The notes: generated by a model from the sequence alone, not told the origin. A DNA stretch of 5,252 nucleotides from an uncultured Anaerolineaceae bacterium (GCA_937894825.1 CALCQT010000555.1:1-5252); one strand, 5' to 3'. Shown: positions 1 through 5,252, numbered from the stretch's first letter. Translations and numbers: made by a program.

Positions 1-2025
1 CGTCCCATGCCGGGATGGGTAGCCGGCTAAATAAGCCCCTTCTTTGCCGTTATAAACAAACACAACCACCGCAATCTCAGGATTTTCATAAGGTGCATAG
101 GCGGCCATCCAGGCATGGGACGGCCACAAACCAAAATCGCAGATATTCTTTTCTCTGGCAATGTCGTCACAATATTCAGCAGAACCCGTTTTGGCTGAGG
201 CTTCATGGGTTTCGCCCTCGAAAGCCTCCCAGGCCGTTCCGCCAGGTTGTGTGACCAGCCGCAATCCTTGCCGGGTCAGATCAATTACCCAGGGTTCAAC
301 CGTTTTGTACTCACCGGTTTCGACCCCGTCTTCATCATAAATCATGATTTTCGGATCTTTCGTGACATCCCATAAAATTTGCGGCGTGAACGGCAATACG
401 ACATTCCCCCGCTGATCCAATACTTCGCGGATGACCGTCGGTTTGATATGAATCCCACGGTTTGCCACAATGGCATAAGACCCTAACACTTGCAGCGGAG
501 ATGCCGTAATATATCCCTGTCCCATCGAAGCAAGATAGGTATCCCCGGTAGCCCAGGACTCACCCTGATTAACCCGTTTCCAGGTCCGGGTAGGCACCAA
601 CCCATCCTCTTCACCTGCCAGTTCAATACCGGTGTATTCGCCATACCCCAAAGCGTGCGCATATTGCCCCAGCCGTTCAATACCAAGACCCTCCGGCACT
701 TCGGTCTGATAACCGCCGCCCACCTTGTTGAAATAGATGTTACAGGACCAGGCCAGCGCATGAATATAATCAACTTCGCCATGGCCTGTCCGAACGTGAC
801 AGACATACTCCTGGGTAGCGCCCGGATCGTTCGGAGAATAGCTTTGCGTCAGAAAGATACTTCCCGGATCAAAAATCTTAAAATCCGGCGCAACCACCCG
901 TTCGTTCATCGCGCCAATTCCGGTCACAATTTTGAATACCGATCCAGGTGGCTGAGCCACCTGAACCGCGTGATTCATCAGCGGTTTGGACTGATCCAAC
1001 GAAAGCTGCTGGTAATAGTATGCCGGAATATACCGTGTCATTCGATTATTTTCAAAAGTAGGTTCCGACACCATCGCCAGAACTTCCCCGGTCCTTGGGT
1101 CCATCGCGATCGCAGCAGCGTCATAAGTGAGCGGCCCGGTCACACTCACTCGGTTGTAAAAATCCATGGTATCGATCAGCGCCGCCCGCGCAACCTTCTG
1201 AAGGCGAACATCCAGGGTCAATTTAATGTTATACCCCGGCACAGCTTCTTTCGGCGGTTCAAGGTCGCGCATTTCCAGGCCTGCCACATCCACTTCTACA
1301 ACCCGTCTGCCATTTTTTCCGGAAAGAATATCCTGCAGCGAGGCTTCGACACCGCTATACCCATACTTATCTTCATTCAGGATAAATCCCCGTTCACGCA
1401 TTTCTTCAGAAATAACATCCGGAATTGGCCCCAGAAACCCGACAACTTCAGCCGTGTCGTATCCGGTCGGATATTCGCGGATTGAACTTACACGCACACC
1501 CACACCCGGCATATTTGAGGCAAGTTCCTGAATCTCCATCGCAAGTTTTTCTTCAACATCGCATTTAATCGCGGTTTGACCATAGGGCGACAATGAGTTT
1601 GCAATATAAACAACCTGCGTGATCCCGAAGTCCGTCCCGCACTCACTGTAAAGGCGGACAGTTTCATCGTTAATTTCACCATTGTTTACCGGGATATCCA
1701 CCAAAGCGGAAAGCGTCCGGTAAATACTCTGGACATCGCCCTCATCTTCAGGCAACTCCGCCGGCGTAATCACGATGTCATAAAGCGGGACGTTTCTGGC
1801 AAGCACCACGCCATTCCGATCGTAAATAATCCCGCGCGTAGTTTGTTCGCGCACGACAGAAATCCGGTTATTATCAGCCAATTCCAAATAATATTCACCT
1901 TCAAGGATTTGAATCGTGAACAGCTTATACACATAGAACAGCATCACGCCAAAAAACACAACATAAAAAGCTATGAGACGGTGATTTGAAAAGTCCAGTT
2001 TTCCAGATGGTTGGTGGTCAAACAT
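1..2025 (-). CDS. mrdA: Penicillin-binding protein 2 (class B, elongasome transpeptidase), 3'-truncated by window edge
   Basis: Class B PBP that forms peptidoglycan crosslinks during side-wall elongation, working outside the membrane with RodA and MreBCD. The frame is open for all 675 codons to the window edge; the stop lies outside. Seen: a short cytoplasmic N-terminus, one membrane anchor at about residues 16-38, the dimerisation-domain motif RGIIYDRNGVVLARN (64-78), then the transpeptidase domain with SxxK at S362-V-F-K365 (PPGSVFK), SxN at S427-C-N429 and KTG at K612-T-G-S615. All catalytic residues are present. D386, C409, H415 and C428 align with the zinc ligands described in Acinetobacter PBP2. 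Further Cys residues are C129, C155, C619 and C629. The ATG overlaps the mreD stop by one base (TAATG) and has GGAG 9 nt upstream, so translation is probably coupled to mreD. E. coli PBP2 has 633 residues with its active serine near 330; here it is about 30 residues later, reflecting a longer N-terminal region. Class B and elongasome assignment are firm; an FtsI-type role is unlikely given the mreBCD context. Confidence 0.96.
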   Translation of the reverse strand, partial: MFDHQPSGKLDFSNHRLIAFYVVFFGVMLFYVYKLFTIQILEGEYYLELADNNRISVVREQTTRGIIYDRNGVVLARNVPLYDIVITPAELPEDEGDVQSIYRTLSALVDIPVNNGEINDETVRLYSECGTDFGITQVVYIANSLSPYGQTAIKCDVEEKLAMEIQELASNMPGVGVRVSSIREYPTGYDTAEVVGFLGPIPDVISEEMRERGFILNEDKYGYSGVEASLQDILSGKNGRRVVEVDVAGLEMRDLEPPKEAVPGYNIKLTLDVRLQKVARAALIDTMDFYNRVSVTGPLTYDAAAIAMDPRTGEVLAMVSEPTFENNRMTRYIPAYYYQQLSLDQSKPLMNHAVQVAQPPGSVFKIVTGIGAMNERVVAPDFKIFDPGSIFLTQSYSPNDPGATQEYVCHVRTGHGEVDYIHALAWSCNIYFNKVGGGYQTEVPEGLGIERLGQYAHALGYGEYTGIELAGEEDGLVPTRTWKRVNQGESWATGDTYLASMGQGYITASPLQVLGSYAIVANRGIHIKPTVIREVLDQRGNVVLPFTPQILWDVTKDPKIMIYDEDGVETGEYKTVEPWVIDLTRQGLRLVTQPGGTAWEAFEGETHEASAKTGSAEYCDDIAREKNICDFGLWPSHAWMAAYAPYENPEIAVVVFVYNGKEGAYLAGYPSRHGT

Positions 2026-2546
2026 TATGCATTACTCCGGGAGCAAACGGTGTCCGCAATATCGTTGATAATTCCAAACACCGGAATTGCTAAGAGAAGA
2101 TTCAGAATTAATGATGGGATGGTAATCAAAGTTATTACTTCCTGTGGTTGAAATGCCAATCCCTGAAGGTATAACGCGCCAACCGAAAAAACATTTTCGA
2201 GCAGCGTACCAAAAATCGTAAGAAACAGCATCAGGATCAGCGGCATCTGCCAAAGACGCCGTTTCAAAAACGTGATAAAACCCCATAAAACAGCAAAAAT
2301 CACAAAATATCCATATAGCGGAAGCGCAGATACGTAAGTGATCATCACTGCGCCAAACAAAAACCAGAACCAGGAATAACGGGTATCGGCATGAATTCCC
2401 CACGCAATCAGAATCAGCATGATCAAATTTGCGTTTCCATAGAGAATGTGAACACGGCTGAGCACAGTCGTCTCCACAACCACAGAAAAAAGGATCACAG
2501 GGATCGACACAATGATCTCAAGCACGTGCACCCGCTCCTGTCTCAC
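2025..2546 (-). CDS. mreD: Rod shape-determining protein MreD
   Basis: Polytopic inner-membrane protein that joins MreC and the PBP2/RodA synthase in the elongasome. The 173-residue product is almost wholly hydrophobic, with about six membrane segments (roughly 11-31, 34-52, 57-73, 76-94, 98-120 and 136-158), a short basic loop KRR at 95-97, and the ENVF and LNLLLAIPVF patches seen in this family. Typical MreD proteins have 160-180 residues. It sits between mreC and the PBP2 gene, the standard order, and its TAA shares one base with the PBP2 ATG. The start is uncertain: a TAA at 2553-2555 closes the frame upstream, leaving GTG at 2546 as the first possible start, but no Shine-Dalgarno precedes it. 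An AGGAG at 2535-2539 lies 9 nt before a later in-frame GTG at 2523-2525, which would give 166 residues and start immediately before the first membrane helix. Identity rests on topology and context, since MreD sequence is poorly conserved. Confidence 0.92.
   Translation of the reverse strand: MRQERVHVLEIIVSIPVILFSVVVETTVLSRVHILYGNANLIMLILIAWGIHADTRYSWFWFLFGAVMITYVSALPLYGYFVIFAVLWGFITFLKRRLWQMPLILMLFLTIFGTLLENVFSVGALYLQGLAFQPQEVITLITIPSLILNLLLAIPVFGIINDIADTVCSRSNA
2035..2038 (-). promoter_or_regulatory. Ribosome binding site for the PBP2 gene
   Basis: GGAG is read leftwards inside the last codons of mreD, 9 nt before the PBP2 ATG at 2025. Together with the one-base stop/start overlap it supports this start and coupled translation. 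Confidence 0.6.
2535..2539 (-). promoter_or_regulatory. Shine-Dalgarno inside the predicted mreD 5' end
   Basis: AGGAG is read leftwards. It lies downstream of the first possible mreD start (GTG 2546) and 9 nt before the in-frame GTG at 2523-2525. A second in-frame GTG at 2529-2531 is only 3 nt away, too close. The site argues that MreD begins at residue 8 of the longest reading frame. Confidence 0.5.
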
Positions 2547-2633
2547 CGACCATTAGAATGTTAATCCCCGAATAGCAAATGAGACATTAAATTTGCCTTT
2601 GCCCATTATATGTTTTTGGGAGGACATAACCGG
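2547..2633 (-). other. mreC-mreD intergenic segment with two overlapping tiny reading frames
   Basis: No terminator is visible. Read leftwards, an ATG at 2625-2627 opens a 24-codon frame (MSSQKHIMGKGKFNVSFAIR, then GLTF) that stops with TAA at 2553-2555. That TAA overlaps an ATG at 2551-2553 opening an 11-codon frame (MVGETGAGARA) that stops with TGA at 2518-2520, beside the GTG at 2523-2525. Neither frame has a Shine-Dalgarno, so coding is doubtful; the arrangement could pass ribosomes from mreC to mreD. Confidence 0.25.
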
Positions 2634-3464
2634 CTATTCCAGCGGCCCGATATTGGACGGGCGAAAATTCGCTACCACCAAAACTGCCTGAAGGTTCTGG
2701 AAATCCTCGGCCGGCTGAACCGCCGCGGATTGGAACAATTCATTCTCAATCTTATTTACATTCAGAACCTGCCCAATAACGATATTCGCGGGGTAATTTC
2801 CGCCAACGCCAGAGGTCTGAATAATCTGTCCCGGACGCAGTTCTGCTTCCTGAGAAACCATCTCAATCGTGATGTCAGAAGTTACCGATCCGGTAACAAC
2901 GCCTTCTGTTTCTGCGCCTTCAACCACAGCATTGACCATAGAGCCGGTGTCCGTGATTAATTGGACACGGGCCGCAGAAGCAGTGACCGCGGAAATTCGT
3001 CCGATCAGTCCTTTTTCAGTCACAACCGGCATATTATATAAGACCCCATCATCTGACCCTTTATCAATCAGGACGTACTGTAAAAACGGACTGGGATCTT
3101 TTCCGATAACCGCGGCAGCGACATACGTTTCTTCCGGACGTCCCCGCGCAAACCCCAGCAAGGCATACAAAATATCCGCCTCCTTGAGATCCTGTTCAAG
3201 CTGGATGATTTCCGTCTGCAAAAGGGAAACTGTCCGCAGCAACTCCTGATTTTCCTGTTGCAAACTTACCACATCACGCGGAATGGTAAAGAACTCGTAA
3301 ACGATTTGAACCCGTTCGGCGAACCAGGCCTGAACCTGAATGAGTGGATCCAGAAAATTACTCAGAAATGGCGTCAGAAATCCGCTCAGCGCAAGGAGAA
3401 TCAAGCCGACAACAATCAGGATCGTCACCAACCGGCGCCAATTTGAAAAAAGTTTTATCCGCAT
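2634..3464 (-). CDS. mreC: Rod shape-determining protein MreC
   Basis: Bitopic scaffold of the elongasome that binds and activates PBP2 from outside the membrane while contacting MreB/MreD. The 276-residue product has a basic cytoplasmic N-terminus (MRIKLFSNWRR), one membrane helix at about 12-34, a coiled coil at about 62-97 rich in L, Q and E that would dimerise the protein, and a C-terminal beta-rich domain. That domain opens with the family motif around 119-147 (VIGKDPSPFLQYVLIDKGS, then DDGV and MPVV), continues with GLIGRI, and contains LRPGQIIQTSGVGGNYPANI near the end. Length is normal for the family. The ATG has only an AGGA 2 nt upstream, too close for usual ribosome binding, while a consensus TATAAT lies 7 nt before the ATG; this suggests a leaderless transcript. 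It follows mreB by 221 bp and precedes mreD by 87 bp, looser spacing than in many mre operons. Confidence 0.96.
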   Translation of the reverse strand: MRIKLFSNWRRLVTILIVVGLILLALSGFLTPFLSNFLDPLIQVQAWFAERVQIVYEFFTIPRDVVSLQQENQELLRTVSLLQTEIIQLEQDLKEADILYALLGFARGRPEETYVAAAVIGKDPSPFLQYVLIDKGSDDGVLYNMPVVTEKGLIGRISAVTASAARVQLITDTGSMVNAVVEGAETEGVVTGSVTSDITIEMVSQEAELRPGQIIQTSGVGGNYPANIVIGQVLNVNKIENELFQSAAVQPAEDFQNLQAVLVVANFRPSNIGPLE

Positions 3465-3470
3465 GTTCCT

Positions 3471-3495
3471 ATTATAACCATTCAGAATATGTCAA
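3471..3495 (-). promoter_or_regulatory. Candidate mreC promoter, possibly giving a leaderless mRNA
   Basis: Read leftwards, a consensus TATAAT occupies 3471-3476 and a consensus TTGACA occupies 3490-3495. The spacer is only 13 bp, shorter than the usual 16-18, so the two hexamers may not work together. The TATAAT ends 7 nt before the A of the mreC ATG, which puts the predicted first transcribed base on the start codon. No usable Shine-Dalgarno is present for mreC (AGGA with 2-nt spacing), consistent with leaderless initiation. Confidence 0.4.
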
Positions 3496-3511
3496 TTTTG
3501 ATACGGACGTC

Positions 3512-3530
3512 AAAAATCAGTCTGATTTTT
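3512..3530. repeat. Perfect 19-bp palindrome in the mreB-mreC gap
   Basis: The sequence is AAAAATCAG-T-CTGATTTTT, two perfect 9-bp arms around one central base. As RNA it could fold only as an 8-bp, mostly A-U stem with a 3-nt loop, so it is a poor terminator and looks more like a protein-binding site. It lies about 20 bp upstream of the TTGACA of the candidate mreC promoter. An operator role is inference. Confidence 0.5.
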
Positions 3531-3581
3531 ATGCGAGATAACAGATATCGCAGCGCACTATTCTGCGGACATGTTGGTTGG

Positions 3582-3598
3582 GGAGCGCAGTGCGTTCC
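3582..3598. repeat. Near-perfect 17-bp dyad in the mreB-mreC gap
   Basis: GGAGCGCA-G-TGCGTTCC has 8-bp arms around one base, with a single non-matching pair (G opposite T). Unlike the neighbouring palindrome it is G+C rich. It could be an operator, or form a 7-bp stem with a 3-nt loop in the mRNA downstream of mreB. No U-tract follows on the minus strand, so a classical terminator is unlikely. Confidence 0.4.
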
Positions 3599-3685
3599 AG
3601 CCGAACACCATCGTGAAGAACAATTTATTCTTTCAGACAACAATATCAATTGCGAATAAAAAGGATTTACTCCGGAAAATATCGA

Positions 3686-4744
3686 TTAGCTGCTGAACCT
3701 GTCCAGGCTGGCAGTAAATTGCGCTATGGTTGCCGGATGTTCCAAAATCATCCCCGCTCCGCGTGCCACACAGGTCAAGGGATCTTCCGCAACCCAGATC
3801 CGGATATTCAGTTCGTCATTTAACCGTTCCGCGATTCCCAAAATCTGGGAACCGCCACCGGAAAGACAGATACCGGTTTCGATCAAATCAGCCACCAATT
3901 CGGGGGGCGCTTCATCAATCGCATCCCGAACCGTATCAACAATCACTTGAATTGAACCGGAAATCGCTTCACGTATCTCAACACTGGAGACCTCAATCGC
4001 TTCCGGCAAACCTGTTACCAAATTCCGGCCACGGATCACCATCGTTTTTTCGGTTGGCAGCGGATGCGCGGAAGCGATAGAAATCTTGGCCTGCTCCGCC
4101 ATCCGTTCTCCGATAAACAAATTATAGCGATTCCGAATGTAATTTAGAATATCCTGATCGATCTCATCGCCGGCTACACGCAGTGAACGAGACACAACGA
4201 TCTCATTCATGGAGAGGATCGCGACTTCAGTCGTACCGCCGCCAATATCAATCACCATCGTTCCACGAATCTCATTAATCGGTAATCCGATTCCGATGGC
4301 TGTCGCTTTTGGTTCTTCAATCAGATAAATTTCTCTGGCGCCGGCAGCCATCGTGGCGTCATAAACCGCACGCCGCTCCACGTCCGTCGCACCGCTGGGG
4401 ATCCCAACCACAACCCGAGGACGAGGGAAAGGCGCAATCGTCTGCTGATGTGCCCTTCCGATAAAATAGCCTAACATCGCCTGTGTGATTTCAAATTCGG
4501 AAATCACGCCATCCTTCAGCGGTCGAACCACCTGAAGATTGGCCGGCGTTCGCCCTACCATCTCCTTTGCCTGCGCACCGATCGCAACCGGACGGCGGGT
4601 CCGTTTTTCAACCGCAACCCAGGATGGTTCGTTAATGACGATTCCTTTACCGCGAACATAGACCAAGGTATTAGCAGTCCCCAGATCAATACCAATATCC
4701 AGAGAAAACAACCCCATCAGCCAATTTAATGGATTAAATGCCAA
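3686..4744 (-). CDS. mreB: Rod shape-determining protein MreB (bacterial actin)
   Basis: Actin-like ATPase that polymerises into membrane-bound filaments and guides side-wall synthesis. The 352-residue length is normal. Nucleotide-binding motifs are present in order: phosphate-1 DIGIDLGTANTLVY (16-29), the connecting segment GIPSGATDVERRAVYDA (114-130), LIEEP (141-145) with the glutamates of the ATPase site, phosphate-2 DIGGGTTEV (166-174) and the adenosine motif SGGGSQILG (295-303). The N-terminus contains a hydrophobic, probably amphipathic stretch NPLNWLMGLF (4-13), suited to direct membrane binding. Start: there is no ATG or GTG between the upstream in-frame TAG (4766-4768) and 4744, and TTG at 4744 has GGAG 7 nt upstream, so TTG is chosen; the next ATG (residue 10) would remove the membrane anchor. 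Odd points: K146, T148 and I152 replace residues of the near-universal EEPMAAAIGA segment. An FtsA or DnaK relation is excluded by overall motif fit. An extended -10 promoter lies about 120 bp upstream. Confidence 0.97.
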   Translation of the reverse strand: MAFNPLNWLMGLFSLDIGIDLGTANTLVYVRGKGIVINEPSWVAVEKRTRRPVAIGAQAKEMVGRTPANLQVVRPLKDGVISEFEITQAMLGYFIGRAHQQTIAPFPRPRVVVGIPSGATDVERRAVYDATMAAGAREIYLIEEPKATAIGIGLPINEIRGTMVIDIGGGTTEVAILSMNEIVVSRSLRVAGDEIDQDILNYIRNRYNLFIGERMAEQAKISIASAHPLPTEKTMVIRGRNLVTGLPEAIEVSSVEIREAISGSIQVIVDTVRDAIDEAPPELVADLIETGICLSGGGSQILGIAERLNDELNIRIWVAEDPLTCVARGAGMILEHPATIAQFTASLDRFSS

Positions 4745-4751
4745 ATGATAA

Positions 4752-4755
4752 CTCC
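4752..4755 (-). promoter_or_regulatory. Ribosome binding site fixing the TTG start of mreB
   Basis: GGAG is read leftwards, with 7 nt between it and the TTG at 4744. This is ideal spacing and supports TTG over the internal ATG at residue 10, which has no comparable site. Confidence 0.7.
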
Positions 4756-4814
4756 AAATCCTCTTCTATTTTTTTCCAGGCCATCAACTCAAATCTATTC
4801 ACCCGAATTTGAAT

Positions 4815-4842
4815 TTGAATACAATTGATCAAAACCTATAAT
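4815..4842 (+). promoter_or_regulatory. Candidate rightward promoter facing the mreB promoter
   Basis: TTGAAT at 4815-4820, a 16-bp spacer and consensus TATAAT at 4837-4842 read on the plus strand. The predicted start is near 4849, about 16 bp from and facing the leftward mreB start near 4865. No plus-strand gene follows before the window ends, so it could make an untranslated or antisense RNA, or be chance in A+T-rich DNA. Confidence 0.25.
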
Positions 4843-4871
4843 TTATCTGCGCTCTCATAAACGGTGACTTC

Positions 4872-4880
4872 ATTATACCA
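4872..4880 (-). promoter_or_regulatory. Extended -10 promoter for mreB
   Basis: Read leftwards the sequence is TGGTATAAT, a perfect TGnTATAAT extended -10 element for the housekeeping sigma factor. Transcription would start near 4865 and give a leader of about 120 nt before the TTG of mreB. No good -35 hexamer lies 16-18 bp upstream, which is normal for extended -10 promoters. A 7-bp tandem repeat (4901-4914) borders the -35 position and might bind an activator; that part is inference. Confidence 0.6.
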
Positions 4881-4900
4881 AAGTCAGGGCACTACACGCG

Positions 4901-4914
4901 CAAACCGCAAACCG
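4901..4914. repeat. 7-bp tandem repeat next to the mreB promoter
   Basis: CAAACCG occurs twice in direct succession and is followed by a partial AACC. It lies about 36-49 bp upstream of the predicted mreB transcription start, where class II activators bind. Function is unknown. Confidence 0.35.
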
Positions 4915-4966
4915 AACCCTGTAAAAACAAAATAAACGGATATCTTTTTTCGCAAAATCCAATACT

Positions 4967-5230
4967 TCACATTTCTGGTATGCAGTCCTGCATTCTATGA
5001 TTCTGTTGAGGGCATTTATCAGGAATTCGCACAAAATTGGAACATGGGATTTCTTTTTTTATGACCGTTCTGTTCGAAACCTGGCGGCAGCAGAGAGCAT
5101 TGTATTCGTAATAACCCTTCTCTTTCAAATTGCTGTACCGATTATATATTAGAACACAAAAGTCGGTGTAAAATTCGGCAGGAATCAACAAATTAAAGTT
5201 ATGCGAAATCCATTTGAAAACAAATTACAT
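4967..5230 (-). pseudogene. Possible broken ORF: strong RBS, ATG, immediate TAA, then 86 open codons
   Basis: Read leftwards, GGAGG at 5237-5241 is followed by 6 nt and ATG (5228-5230), an excellent initiation signal, but the next codon is TAA (5225-5227). The same frame continues without a stop until TGA at 4967-4969. The stretch after the stop reads FVFKWISHNFNLLIPAEFY and onward, and ends near DCIPEM; it carries six cysteines, including a CC pair and a CxNF patch. I recognise no family. In-frame TTG codons around 5186-5194 could start a 74-residue product, but no Shine-Dalgarno precedes them. The region is richer in A+T than the mre genes. It may be a gene killed at codon 2, a start-stop regulatory element, or non-coding sequence with a chance frame. 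Confidence 0.25.
5143..5172 (-). promoter_or_regulatory. Weak candidate promoter upstream of mreB
   Basis: Read leftwards, TTTACA at 5167-5172 and TATATA at 5143-5148 are 18 bp apart. An overlapping TATAAT (5141-5146) is 20 bp from the same -35. It would add a distal start about 390 bp before mreB. The A+T-rich background makes a chance match quite possible. Confidence 0.22.
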
Positions 5231-5236
5231 TTCTTT

Positions 5237-5241
5237 CCTCC
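5237..5241 (-). promoter_or_regulatory. Consensus Shine-Dalgarno before a start-stop codon pair
   Basis: GGAGG is read leftwards, 6 nt before ATG at 5228-5230. It is the best ribosome binding site in the window, yet the ATG is followed directly by TAA. Confidence 0.5.
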
Positions 5242-5252
5242 AATTATTCACC

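Noticed and set aside
483..806. 107-codon minus-strand open frame inside the PBP2 gene
   Set aside because: It is in a different phase from PBP2 and lies over the conserved SxN region, so it is a shadow.
490..1485. 331-codon plus-strand open frame
   Set aside because: It lies entirely opposite the PBP2 gene, whose protein shows all three catalytic motifs; the product is rich in R, H and P with no recognisable domain. It is a shadow.
1226..1531. Plus-strand open frame opposite the PBP2 gene
   Set aside because: No family likeness; low-complexity S/T/P-rich product typical of an antisense frame.
2032..2403. 123-codon minus-strand frame overlapping mreD
   Set aside because: It is out of phase with mreD, which has the expected multi-helix topology and couples to the PBP2 start.
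2610..3249. Plus-strand frames opposite mreC
   Set aside because: The minus strand encodes a clear MreC with its conserved motifs; these frames have no supporting motif.
3726..4080. Plus-strand frames opposite mreB
   Set aside because: They lie opposite conserved nucleotide-binding motifs of MreB.
4921..4966. Possible terminator (GGAT...ATCC followed by a T-rich run on the minus strand)
   Set aside because: The outer stem is only 4 bp, with an asymmetric A/T interior; too weak to call as a rho-independent terminator.
5065..5090. tRNA T-arm-like GTTCGAAAC
   Set aside because: The flanking bases do not pair into a 5-bp T stem on either strand, and no acceptor, D or anticodon arms are found nearby.
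1..5252. CRISPR array, insertion sequence or integrated element
   Set aside because: No spaced repeats, transposase, integrase or terminal inverted repeats were seen; the region is a normal housekeeping cell-shape cluster.

Overview
The window carries the left-facing (minus-strand) rod-shape cluster of a bacterium, in the order mreB (3686-4744), mreC (2634-3464), mreD (2025-2546) and a class B penicillin-binding protein of the PBP2/MrdA type (start at 2025, running off the left edge after 675 codons). It is not a mobile or accessory region. The long plus-strand reading frames opposite these genes are shadows. Protein character (MreB with a hydrophobic N-terminus ahead of its DxGIDLGTANT motif; PBP2 with Cys residues after KTGSAEY) and the gene order fit Chloroflexota, most likely an Anaerolineae-type organism. 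This is recognition from memory, not a database result, and I hold it with moderate confidence. By eye the genes are roughly half G+C, while the right-hand 500 bases are clearly more A+T rich.

Right end (4745-5252): no convincing intact gene. At the far right a strong Shine-Dalgarno sequence (GGAGG) sits 6 nt before an ATG that is followed at once by TAA. The same frame then stays open for 86 more codons, so this may be a gene broken at codon 2, a start-stop regulatory element, or chance. Closer to mreB is an extended -10 promoter (TGGTATAAT, 4872-4880), predicting a leader of about 120 nt. mreB itself uses a TTG start with a well placed GGAG.

Middle (2547-3685): the 221-bp mreB-mreC gap holds two dyad-symmetric sites and a consensus TATAAT placed so that transcription would begin at the mreC ATG itself. 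The 87-bp mreC-mreD gap contains two overlapping tiny reading frames that lead into the GTG start region of mreD. mreD and the PBP2 gene overlap by one base (TAATG), so they should be co-translated.

Function: MreB filaments under the inner face of the membrane, the bitopic MreC and polytopic MreD scaffold them, and PBP2 crosslinks new peptidoglycan outside the membrane. Together they form the elongasome core; the usual partner glycosyltransferase RodA is not in the window and could lie just to the left. I found no undescribed system. The observations most worth checking are the start-stop ORF, the possible leaderless mreC promoter with nearby operators, the predicted Asp-Cys-His-Cys zinc site of PBP2, and the unusual MreB active-site residues.
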